Shown: positions 45,805 to 56,771 of the stretch, one piece after another | How positions within the stretch are numbered: the stretch's first letter is position 1 | How the letters are laid out: every line of letters starts with the position of its first letter | Made by a program: the position numbers and the translations under genes | Assembly (NCBI GenBank): GCA_004335635.1 | Contig: QAXH01001886.1 | Span: 1 to 64,000, forward strand | Direction of reading: 5' to 3' | DNA: 64,000 nucleotides | Source: Chloromonas sp. AAM2 | Lineage: Eukaryota > Chlorophyta > Chlorophyceae > Chlamydomonadales > Chlamydomonadaceae | The notes under the pieces: model-generated | Told to the model about the DNA's origin: nothing | The model's database searches: none | Seen by the model: the letters and a program-made list of their open reading frames with translations, nothing else

Positions 45805-48800
45805 TCAGTCGGGTGCATTTACAAATAACTCACAACGGCGGAGCAGCTCATCGGCACCAGCAAAGAACTGTGCATGCGAGCCTTCTCCCACGCATGCACA
45901 TAGCTCCTGCTCCGTCAGCCCTTGCAAGTCCAACTCAGCCGCAGACTCAGCATGGCTGCCGACCTCACCGGCGCTAACAAGCTGCACAATGCTCTCTAGC
46001 ACAGCACACGCACGCCTCATGTCAAGCAAACCTTGCACTGTCACAATGTCTGCTCTATTCTCTATCTGACCACGCCTTGTGTCATCGCCAGCGTGGAGAG
46101 CACCAGCTAGCTGCATGTCAGTGCTTGCAAGCCTGGCGCCGTGCTGCTCGCCAGCCCTCCATTGCGGCAGGTCACTGCAAATCACTTGCTGCTGACCATC
46201 TGCTTGTGTGTGTCTGCAAGACGCAGTCCTGAGATTGCTAAGGGCTCTGGTGATGACTCCTGCAGTCAGGTGTGCCAGGCCCTGCAGGTGCAGCCCACAG
46301 TCCGCTGCCAGCATGTCCTGGACCAAACCCCACCACTCCTCCCCAGAGCAAAGCGACCTGCATGTGAGACCCAACAGATTGTGTGACACGACCGCAAAGA
46401 TGGAGTGGGAGCACATGGGAGCACATGAATGCAACCACTCATATCATCTTTCCGCCATCTACAATTACGAGGCCAGGTGGCCATGGTTTTTGGTGGGTTC
46501 ACTGGACGAAGCCCGCGGCATCAAGAGCTGATAAGAAAGACATAGCAGCCAAAATCGAGATCACTACCAGGGCGATGCGTGCACGCAAGCGTGGCAGGCC
46601 CTCACCTGCAATCGAGGATGGAGTGTGCTGCCCGGCTGTGTGTGGCCGACACCAGGGCCCAGCACCAGTGGATGTTGTGTGCATTCAACCAGTCTGCAAC
46701 ATGGCGAGGCACACAAAGTGCTCAACACTTGCACATATTGGTATAGTATGGCAGTTCATGAACGACCATGGGAGGTGGCGAGTAATTCACACATGGACAC
46801 ATGGACACATGGTGATCACAGCTGACACCACAAGGTGTTTTGGCCTAGCAGGGCTACGTTCAAGACAGAGTTCAGGGTGCAGCACTCACTGTGATTAATA
46901 GAGACAGTGTCCGTGACGTTGAGCACCGTGTGATGCCACCCGCTGGGCACAAACAGCAGCTCACCAGCCTCCTGGGCAGATATGTAACACATGCCCATGG
47001 GCATTGCAGTGCATTTCATAGGGCTCTTGTCCAAAGCACAAGGAGCAATCAGTCACTTGTTGCTGCCTGCTGTGCTCGCAACAACCAGGCCCAGTCACAT
47101 CCATGCTGCCCTCCTCTCAGCCCATGCTCTCAAACACACGTACGTTCTCACACACACATGCAAGTTGTCGCACCTGTGTCACCTCATACAGCAGCAGGTG
47201 CGCTGCGGATAGAGCAGGGAACTCCCCCGGCATGTCACGTCCCTCTTCTGACAGCTTCCCCGCTGCCCCCTGTGTGCCACAGCCCCGGCGTGTGGAGGGA
47301 CACGTGTCAGGGTCACAGGCGCAGCCCGGCAGGCACCAGTCAGGCGCCAGGGTGGTCAGGGTGGGGTCGTACGCCAGGTAGGTGTGCTCCGGTGGGAGCA
47401 GCAGCCACCTGAACACACAACCAGGACACTGGGTCGCGCACACGCACAGCTGCCATGGCAACGTGGCATAAGGACGTCAGACGTTGTGCCCCAGGCCCCT
47501 GCCGTCAAGAGCCCACAGCATCACCAGTCGGCAGGTTACGGACTTGAGGACACGGGCATAATGCATGAGTTAGGGATGCGCCTGCTGCCGGCCAATCCAT
47601 GACTGGCTGCTAGGCAAGCGACAAAAGCAAAGCATCACCTTCTCCAGAAACCTGGACGTTTTCATGGCCCTGCTCCCGGCCACAGTAAACGTGCTCAGCA
47701 TGACTGCCCACCTCTTGGTGCCCGCTACGTTTGCAGACCAGGAGTAGGAGCGCAGCACGTCCGCATGCAGAGGCGTCCAGCTGCCCCGGGGACCCAGGTA
47801 CACAAACCTGTGCGTCAATACGGCGGGCACAGGCTGGTTGACAATCACACCACAGTGAACGTGCAGACAAATGCTGCAAGCCAACATGTGGTGCCTGGGC
47901 CTATGATGCAAACACCCAAACATCAGAACCAGTGGTACTCCTACTGATCTTGCAGCGGGGTGTTACGTTACACCCTGGTTCACAGCATGACATGCAACCA
48001 CAACGACGCGTCCACCTATCAGACCACTATTAACTTACGCCATGTGGTCCTCATACATTCATTGCTCACACTTGCGTGTGTCAGTCAGAGCGTGAGTGTG
48101 AACGGACATCCACAGGGGACCTGCATGGCACGCTGCACACCACCCACCGGTAGTCACTGGCCCTCTGCGCATGACCCTCCGGGCCTTCTGATGATAACAG
48201 TGACGAGGGCTGCAGGGCAAGGGGCAAACGTGCAAGGGCGTGTGCTCAAGCGCTTGTGAGGGCAAGAGCGCTGAACACAAGCTGATAGACCTGGCTGGTG
48301 GTCAGATCAGTACACCCAAGCTTGCACAGCACTGGCACGGAGTTGCTGGCCCACACGTGCCAGAAACAGCTTGCTTGGTCACACACCTGGGTCCCGTGAT
48401 GCCTCTGTTCTGCCAGCATATCGTAGTGGTCGTTGAGCCAGTCGCTGCTCAGATAGCTGGGCACATGGTAAGCCTGCATGCAGGAAGGCAGGCGTGCTAG
48501 CCTGAGCGATGCAACATACCGGCAAGAGACGCCGGCAACATACAGGGTGCAGCATACCGGCACTACTCAAGCAGTTCATGTTCGGGGCATACTTGCAGTA
48601 GATACAATGCATCAATGCCACGTGCTACGTGGATACCACGCCACAAGCTCAGCTCAGCTGCACAAGCTTGTTCAGCCTGCTTGCGCTCCCTCTCGTCCAC
48701 ACACCAAACATGCCCTGGCAATCATCTACAACTTCAGGGATGGCCTGGCGCAATCTACCACCGCCCCTCCTGACCTGGTAGTCGGGACATGCCGCAACGA

Positions 48801-50402
48801 AGTGCCAGTCCTGCACACAGCAGTGACAGCCACCCGAGCTGGAGTGATTTGCTCGGTTGAGACACTGAACGTATAACTATGTACTGAGTCAGCATGGCCC
48901 GGCTCGCCCGCCCGCAGTCTTCCAAGTTGGCACCTCGGGAAACATTACCTCATGTTGTATAAACCTTATATTGTATAAAACCTTATATTGCATGCCCTTC
49001 TTCCTTTCATCATGACCCCCCATCATATCAACCCACACATCAAAATAACACACAATCAATCTGCACTAAATGCATGGCCAAGCGTGCCTCGTACTGCAGC
49101 CTCACTACTCACGGCCTCAGTACAGCCGCACACTGCACACTCCAGTCAGTATCTGGTGCTGGTTCGTTTCACTTTGTTCCTGATCCTAACGCTCCGCAAT
49201 CAATTCCCGCCCCGCAACTGACAGCCATGCATCAGCCTGGGTTCTGAATTCAGTCCTGTTAAGCTGCTCACTTCCGAGGCCAGACCACCAGCAACCCTGT
49301 GCAAACCAAACGCCCAGTTTTACCCTATTTTCCCCAACCTTGACCTTTCCTTAACCCTTCTTTCCCATGCCTGACCTTGAGATACCATTGCCCCGGAGGC
49401 AGCATCCCGTTGGCATCCTCTTGGCCTTCCCCCTGCACAGCCTGCCGCCCATCCCTAGCCCTCCACCAGTCCAGGTATGCACCGAGTGTCGCGGCCCGGC
49501 ACGGCCCCGGGCCCGTCCGCTGATGAGCCGTGTTTGTCACGGTCACCGGCGCACCACGCCCCGCCGCGGCCTCAAGAGCACATACATTGGGGCGGCCGTC
49601 AGGCGTCAACCACTCATGAGTTGCTCGCCAGTTGTCCATGGCTCCCTACACACAGGCACATGGGATAGCACCAGTGCAGAATAGAATAGAATAGAATAGA
49701 ACACAAGGACTTGTCCGATTGACCCCTGCTACTTCCTGGGAGTAAGCAAGTAGCGAAATCAGCTGTGGGCTGCACAATTGCAACTGTAGCCTGGACCTGC
49801 CTGGACCAGCCAGCTTCTAGGTTCAAAACAGCGGTTGAATTCATTTACGTTTCATCCAGTCTGCCCCCTGTCCTCCTGCCACTGGTAACCACTGGCTGCC
49901 TGACTGCCTACTGCCTGACTGCCAAGGTTCGCAAATCCTTTTCAACTGGACTGGTCATCACAAGCTCACTGAAACCCTGCTTTGTCTTGTCTTTCACCTT
50001 GCGCACCTTGATCAGCACAGGCCTGTTTGCTGCCATGTAGGCCGTCACAAACATGGCATCTGTGAGCTCAGACGCATGCGTCACAGCCACAGCATGGTAT
50101 GCATGCCGGTGCACGCTCTCAGGTGTGCCACACACCGCATTTCTTCGCTGGGCTGCCTGAGGCAAAGCCTGGGTGTGTGGCACGTGAGGGGAGTGTGGTA
50201 CATGGGCACCAGGCCTGTATGCCTGATCTGCTGTCAAGGATGCTGTTTGACAGGCTGTAGATGGCGGAGTGGAAATGCTCTGTGCTGAAGAGATTTGAGG
50301 ACTGCTGGTGAGTTTGAGCTGCTCCAGAGCTGCACGGTAGGCTCGCCTCAAGCTGGATTTGTCAGAGGCTAGCAGTGGGTCACCCTGCATGTTTGATGGC
50401 AC
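45805..50402 (-). CDS. JMJD4: JMJD4-type JmjC-domain 2-oxoglutarate oxygenase
   Basis: Nine exons: 50402-50007, 49645-49376, 48810-48775, 48473-48387, 47833-47712, 47408-47174, 46971-46890, 46693-46606, 46357-45805; every phase closes (622 residues; human JMJD4 is ~420-460). Family landmarks in order: ELTDAMFVTAYMAANRPVLIK, WLTPDGRPN, QWYLK/DWHF across an intron, VPSYLSSDWLNDHYD, FVYLGPRGSWTPLHADVLRS with iron ligands His286 and Asp288, SWSANVAGTKRWLLLPP, EAGELLFVPSGWHHTVLN, and SINHNWLNAHNIHW with the distal iron ligand His409. JMJD4 hydroxylates a Lys of release factor eRF1 in the cytoplasm; that the algal protein does so is inference. Oddities are a ~100-residue Ser/His/Ala-rich N-terminal extension and a Cys-rich insert (WCLPGCACDPDTC) in the JmjC barrel. 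Exon 3 is only 36 bases. Confidence 0.93.
49678..49700. repeat. TAGAA microsatellite
   Basis: Four perfect TAGAA units in the first intron of the JMJD4-like gene. Confidence 0.85.
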
Positions 50403-51120
50403 GGTTTGAACAACGATAGGAAAGGTCCTGAGGCGACCTGGAGGGAAGCTGCTGTGATAGCTGGGGCATGAAAGGTTGATGTGCCTGCTGAGTTGTCCTC
50501 GCGCGAGCCCTGAGATTCAAGATTTAATAGCACTTAAGAGACATGTACGGTACCTGTGGGCATGCATCGGGTTGGAGAACTGCCGAAGCATGAAGATCAG
50601 AGGTTGGGCTTTCCGTTGCATAATGCACATCAGGCAGGCACGTGCGATCTGCATGGCCATCACTGTGATGAGCAAGTGATGCCTGATGTGATCCTTCCGA
50701 TGATAACATAGCCATCTGCATGCAGCGCAGTTACGCCTGCCCGGCAGTGATGGCCGCCAGAATTCCCAACGCGTTTTTCACGACGTGGGCGGTTTTTCAC
50801 GACCTTGTCCAACGCTACTGCCTGTGCATGGTAGGCCGTTCTCATCAGTGGACAGAACATACTTGTAACAGGGTCACTGGCAAGGGTGCTCGCAAATGCC
50901 GCAGGTCAGCTGTTCCTCAGCATCATGCTTGCACACGCCAAACCCAGAAAACAACCGCGCTTCCCCCAGCACCATGACATTTTGCATCAGGTACGATGCA
51001 GCAAATCGCTCTGACTTTTCACCGCTTTTTCACCGCGTCGCACTGATGGTCAAAGCCTTGGCCAGGTTGACCAGCAGTAGCACAGCTTCTGGCCTCAACA
51101 ATCCTCTACACCGAGGCAGA
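50403..51120. promoter_or_regulatory. Divergent intergenic region, JMJD4 and gametolysin
   Basis: About 720 bases between two start codons facing away from each other, so both promoters must lie here. A plus-strand frame runs into the gametolysin first exon from 50896, so the true gametolysin start could be further upstream. No TATA box is distinct. Confidence 0.45.
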
Positions 51121-54100
51121 ATGAATTGTGAGGCGCGACAGCTTGCATTACTACTAGTGCAAGCGCCTGTGCTTGCATGTGTCGCTTGCAGGTCGCTACT
51201 GCCAGTCGTGCTACTGCTGAACTTAATCGGCGCATACGCCCAGGAGGACCTAACCACCACTTCTTATGATGGTATGTGTTTTCTAAGAACATTGCGCGTT
51301 CTGGGCCGGATTGTAGTCCGTCGGGCTGGCAACCGTAGAATTGCAGTCGCCAATTCCCATAACCCGTCGTCAGCTGCTGCACGCAGGTCGCCTGCTTGTA
51401 CTAGACTCGTACCATATGGATGGGAGCCACCATGAAGAGTACGTCCTGATGACAGCTTCCGAACAGCTCATGTCGTTGCAGTCCAGCGACAAGCTGGAGA
51501 ACTTCCGCACCAACGATGTAGTTCGCGTATGGCTGCAGCCTGCAGAGCTGCCCGATGATACAGACACAGGCACGACTGATAGCCGCCTCGTCTTGGAGAC
51601 CTCCAAGACGGATGCTGCTCCTGCTGCTTATGCGGTCGTTGACCTGGTCAAACTGAAACAAGATTGGATGATTCCGGCAGACGCAGCCCAAGTCTGGGGA
51701 GATGGCAAGATGTGGGAAGATGACACTGATGCTGATGCTGCTTCTGAGGCAGAGTCTGGCACTGCAGAGCTCCCAACAGTTGCAGCCACCAACGCCTTTG
51801 CCGAGCTGCCAGTCATTCTTGCAGCCCAAAGCTTGTCACCTGTTGTACAGAGCATCTCGAGTGGTTTGTCACCACCTTATGCCCGTACTACCAAGGTGGT
51901 CAGTGACATGTCCATGCTTGTGTACATCATCGACATGTGTGGCAAGGGCGGCGGTCCAGCAACTACAGCCGAGGTGAGAAATCAACAATATGGTGGCCTC
52001 CTTTCATCACGTATCATTTCTCAAGTAGTCCAAGGACGTAGCTTGGACGGGCTCCACAACCCTGTGTTACCCTAGGTCTCTCGGCCATCACGTGCAAACC
52101 GTCATGCCTAGCCTAGGCTGCAGCACAATGCTTCCTGCATTGTGGATCTTGTACACTGGAACACCTCACAGCCGTTCAATGAATTCCTCTTGCTCTTGGT
52201 TTGAGACGTCTCAAACACAAGGGTGCTTTGCCATAAGTATGAACATTGAGCAGCCAAACCAGCGGCTCAGTTTATGGCACTAATTTGCAACACTACCCGT
52301 GTGCAGAAATGGAACAAAACCATGTTACATGACGGAGCCTTGGGCAACTACGTGTCCTCCTGCTCCGGGGGCATTGGCTACATTGCGCCTGCTAACAGCC
52401 GGGCAGTCAACATCAAGCTGGGCTGCTCGGGCACGCTTCTATCCACTGGCGACCCTTGGACTTCAGACTCATGTTCAGGAGACAACCTCATGCGCATTGC
52501 GTACGCGGCTGATGAGTGAGTTCAGGAAGCACATAGTATGGGTTGCATTGATTGGGTGGTGCCTGGAAAATGGAAAAAAAACGCATGGGCACCCACTAGC
52601 CTGTCCTGGCCAGGTACCCGAGGCCTGCCATCGGCATGGCTCTGATGCATGCCTGACAGACGATCCAGGCTGATCCAACAAGTTACGTTCTGGCTTGGCT
52701 GCACGGTTCTGTGACGCATTCCACTGGAAAAGTACATTGCCCATCAGGCAGCTGTGTTGGTTGGGGTTTGGACCGCTTGCATGCGTTATGCAATGATACT
52801 CGCAGGTATGCTCAGTTCAAGCTGGGCATCAACCCACGCAAGTACCGACATCACGCGCTCGTGCTGCCCGCCCACCCTGCCGCCTGGATGCACAAGAAGT
52901 GTGACTGGGCGGGCACAGCGGTCATGGGCTTTGCCGGGCCTGCATGGACCTACATGTGGATTGCGGGGGAGGTCTGGGATAACCCGCAGGTCAGTGCTAC
53001 AGGCCGACGCCAACGGCATGACGTGGGGCAGTCATGCAGGGAGCTGTTGTCATCGAATCATCCTGCATGGCACACGCATTGTGAAAACATGGGTGTCATA
53101 TGAAGCGTCACATAACAGAAGGTTTGCAAAGAAAGTTTTTTAGGTTATGTGTCCAGGTTATGTGTTCCTTATTCCATGACAAGACCCGTCGTACATGACA
53201 AGGTCGTGTGCTGAAGGCCGGGTTGGCGGTAAAAGCTTGCCGTTGTTCTTCGGTCGACTGTTGATTGATCCTGCGTTTATGTTTAAACAGCAAGTCATAT
53301 GGGGCTGCTTGCAGTCTTGCTCCGCCTGATCCTGCCAAACGCTCGTCTCACTCCTGAATTTCGATGCGGACTGTCTGCAGCTGTACCTGCACGAGATAGG
53401 CCACAACTACATGTTGGGCCACTCTGATCTCCTACTCGGTGCACCCACCAGCCCTAACCCCCAGCACGAGCCGGAGACAAACGTGGAACACCACGGAGAT
53501 TGGAGCAGCGCCATGGGCTACTGCTGTGCGTTGCGTTGTTTCAACGCACCTCACGCTTGGCAGATGGGATGGTCCCAAGCGCTAGCTGTGCTGGATAGCA
53601 CGCAGCTCCAGCCCGGTACCACGTTGCCGTTCTTCGTCCCCGCACAGATGTCAGCGCGCCGCAGCTTTGTCACCGTCACGACCAACTGGGTCAACCAGCC
53701 GCCTGCCGCACCGCGACCGGCCCACTCCGCCCCACCTCCGTCTCTTGCCCAAGCTGTCGTAGTCGACGCTTCCCCGGCATTCGAGGGCGACCAACCTTCG
53801 TCCGAATACGACACGGCACCAATGGCGGACACTTGCCCCGATGACATCGTGCCCAGGAACCTGCAGCAGGCCAGTGGCACCTTCAACGCCACCGCAAGCC
53901 CACCTCCTACCGCCACCGTCATTGACGTCTCAATTCACGATAACAGCGGCGACTACGCCGCGCTCACAAGCCAGCACACTTTCTGGATCAGCTGGCGACC
54001 AGCCGCAGAGCCGTACGACATGCCTATGCCCGGCTTTGCGAACGGGCTCCTCATTCATCTGTAAGTCGGTCAGCACACACGTGTAGAGTGAGTTGTAACT

Positions 54101-54796
54101 CAGTCCGGCTGTTTCTTCATGCCGCTAGCCACGTTCTCCAATCTGAACTCGCTTGTATTAATGGTGCAATGTGAAGCAACTAACGCTGCCGTGGGCCTGC
54201 TGAACTCAGCACCAAGACGAATTCAAACTTTGTTGAAGCCTGTTGCCCAGCGATGCAACACCAGGTCACCCTAGCCCTAAGGCTGGCTGCACACAATGCT
54301 CAAATCTGACCCTATTTCTTGCCTCCACTGGTGTGTGCTCAGGTATGATGGCGTTTCACAGTCTGATGTGCGCGAGTCATTCTTCCAGACGCGCCTCCAG
54401 CCAGGCAAAGCTGAATCCTGGACTGACAGCTACTATCGCAGCGGGCTGGTGGTGCGGCTGATCAAAGCATACACGGCAGGTGCTAACATCACCATCTGCA
54501 GGATAGGCGCTCCAGCAGAAAACACCACGGAGTTGTGTACGGATGGTTTGGATAATGATTGTGACGGAGTTCTTGATGATCAGGACCCTGCTTGTGCTGG
54601 CCTTGTTCCTCCAGCCCCACCGAGCCCACCTCTACCAACCCGGACAAACAACACATCAACAGCAGCCGCTGTGCCGCCACAATTTGTGTGGACTGACACG
54701 CCAAGCATTCCTGATCCCCCCAGCAACCACCCTCCCCGCCTTCCCCACCACCATCCCCACCTCCACGGCCACCAACCCCGCCGCCGAGGAAACTGA
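51121..54796 (+). CDS. Gametolysin-type metalloprotease (peptidase M11)
   Basis: Six exons: 51121-51271, 51387-51973, 52307-52515, 52806-52989, 53381-54060, 54343-54796; phases close to 754 residues. The N-terminus is hydrophobic with LPVVLLLNLIGAYAQ, a secretion signal. A ~200-residue acidic pro-region precedes the catalytic domain, which opens with MSMLVYIIDMCG. The zinc site is HEIGHNYMLGH (381-391; three His plus catalytic Glu), followed by SAMGYC (420-425), the Met-turn. Gametolysins digest Hyp-rich cell walls at mating or hatching (Chlamydomonas) and remodel matrix in Volvox. The cysteine switch QLP(R)C motif of gametolysin is not seen. After a beta-rich domain comes CTDGLDNDCDGVLDDQDPAC (669-688), a MopE-type Asp-rich motif, then a Pro/His tail. 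A Pro-rich continuation exists in another frame past 54716. The start is uncertain. Confidence 0.9.
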
Positions 54797-55650
54797 CGAA
54801 GGCAACTAGGCCCCCCAGGCCACCTCCAAAACGGCAAGCAAAGCCGCCCAGGCCACCACCAAGGCGACGAGGCAGGGAATAGGCGCTGCATGAGCCAGCC
54901 AGCGCCGATTTTGATGCTCTGCCTTTAAAACTGGTGGCGTCCGAGTAGACCAGGTGCTCGGTCATCCATAAGGCGTCGGCACTTGCATGCGACCAAGGCT
55001 CACAATTTTTGTTGTCATCAGAAACATCCCCACGGGCGCCGGCTGACAATCCGAGTGCTCCTGATGCTTCTCATTTCTATTAAAGCTGCAAAGATTGCCT
55101 ACTATACGACTGACAAGACATTGATACAGTAAACTGCAGCACTGCATGATTCAATTCAGTGCCGGAGAGATTGCAATTTGTTACAGTTCTTTGCTTGCTG
55201 CTTTTGCGCACATTCTGCATCCGTCCCTAGGGCAGGTAAACTGATATTTTCTTTTGAGTAGATTCTGGCCTGCTGAAATGCCTGGCTAAGCAGTGAGGAT
55301 CATGGAGCGAACACTGCAGGTGCTGGTAGACTTGCTGGCTTGTGCTTGTATTGCTACTCAATGCCTGAGGCATCATGCAAACCGTGACGCATCCAGGACG
55401 TTGTTTTAGGTTATATAGAAGCTTTGGAAGAGACAGGGCGTTACACAGGGTGCTGTGCCCAAGTTCCCAAGCTCGCTGAGGTAGACAAATTAGCATGCAT
55501 GTTGAGTGGCGTGTTCCAATCGCAATGTAAATTAGTCCTTGTTATAACTGCACAAATCGGGCATGTTCTGCAACAAATGCCCGCTGACTCTGCAAAGTAG
55601 ACCAGCACTGGAGACCAGCACTGGAGGGCAATTACTCCAGAAGTGACAGC

Positions 55651-55681
55651 GAGATGTTTGCCAGTTCTGGGACAGTTTTCA
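55651..55681 (+). repeat. Transposon terminal-repeat copy (family A)
   Basis: GAGATG then TTTGCCAGTTCTGGGACA. The left A-run is lost. The flank after it resembles the copy at 25915 (AAG.AC..CTGGA). Confidence 0.8.
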
Positions 55682-56068
55682 GGAAGTACGCTGGAACCAG
55701 TGTGCTAACATGGAACCCCTGGAAGCAGGGTGTATGCCACAGTACAGGGTCCAGGGCTAGTCAGGAAGGCAGGGGCTCATGACATTTTGGTTACAGTTGG
55801 TGAGGTAACTTGGCTAACAAAATGATATAAATCAACAAAATCAACATAGAAAAGGACAAGAAATCAACAAATCTCCGAAATCTGTCCATACGCGATGTTT
55901 GGAGTGGTTACAAACAACATTGTCAACGAGCCCAACATTTAACTGTAACAGCACTCAACAGTCCCACACCGTAAAATCAGGCTGGACATGTCATCTTACT
56001 TCAAACGCCCATGGCCTGACTGTAACAACAGCGAACATTCTTAACTTCAGTGCCTCCTCGCAAAAGCG

Positions 56069-56100
56069 AGTGTCGACACCTGAGTTTGTCTGGAGTTGTG
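56069..56100. repeat. Dispersed repeat family B, copy 3
   Basis: GTGTCGACACCT.AGTTTG.CT.GAGT.GT matches 445-475 with few changes; downstream, CCTTAGGACCTGTG matches the block near 380-395. Confidence 0.55.
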
Positions 56101-56771
56101 CTTTTGTCTGCTCTTGTATATGTAGGTGCGACTCTGCCTTAGGACCTGTGCTCCTTGAATCGGAAAACCTGTGCGACTCTGCCTTAGGCGTGTCTTGGAA
56201 ACAAGTTTCCGTTGAACCCGCTCAAGGGAGCCCCAGCTTCTTTCTAATGGCCTTGGCCTTGCCTGCAGGCGGCCGTTCTATTTCTGTTGTCCTCCTACAG
56301 CTCAAAAAGCCTTTGAGCCACCCAATAGTCCCGTACACACCTGGATAGTAAGGTATCCTGAGATCCTTGGATTTGGCTGATGCGTAAGACGGTGAAGCCT
56401 GAGGAACAACAGAAATAGTACAACCCTACCAGGGGCAGATCTGAAGAGTAACCGCGGGAAAAAACGGCTCAGCTGTGGGCTCGTGCACGGCCTCGGCAGA
56501 GAGTCAGGCTAGACTCCGTGACCTACGTTTGTGTTCAGATTGTTGTCGTGACGCAAGGTGGCTTGTGTAAACAACCCTGGGGCAGGCAGCCTCTTTCATC
56601 AACAAAGAGGGCAGTGAGAGCAGGCAGCTGGCGCCAAAATGACGTCACAAAGCATGCTCAGCTTGCTAGAAAAGGTGGGTCCGAAAACGGTACGGCCTGC
56701 ATGCCAGCTCCAGATGTGACTCCGTGTCTTCTGTAAGCTCGCTGGCTTACAGGATCAATTCATTCACAACC

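Larger units (their letters stand above)
54797..56771. other. Intergenic region with repeat remnants
   Basis: Nearly 2 kb. It contains the out-of-frame Pro/Arg-rich continuation up to about 54882, a family A end at 55651, and repeat family B DNA around 56069-56210 (including a duplicated GCGACTCTGCCTTAGG). No supportable gene; the CAND1 promoter is expected in the last few hundred bases. Confidence 0.55.

Noticed and set aside
46383..46606. Additional JMJD4 exon before the last exon
   Set aside because: Exon 46693-46606 joins exon 46357-45805 directly in phase and gives the expected sequence, so this stretch is intron.
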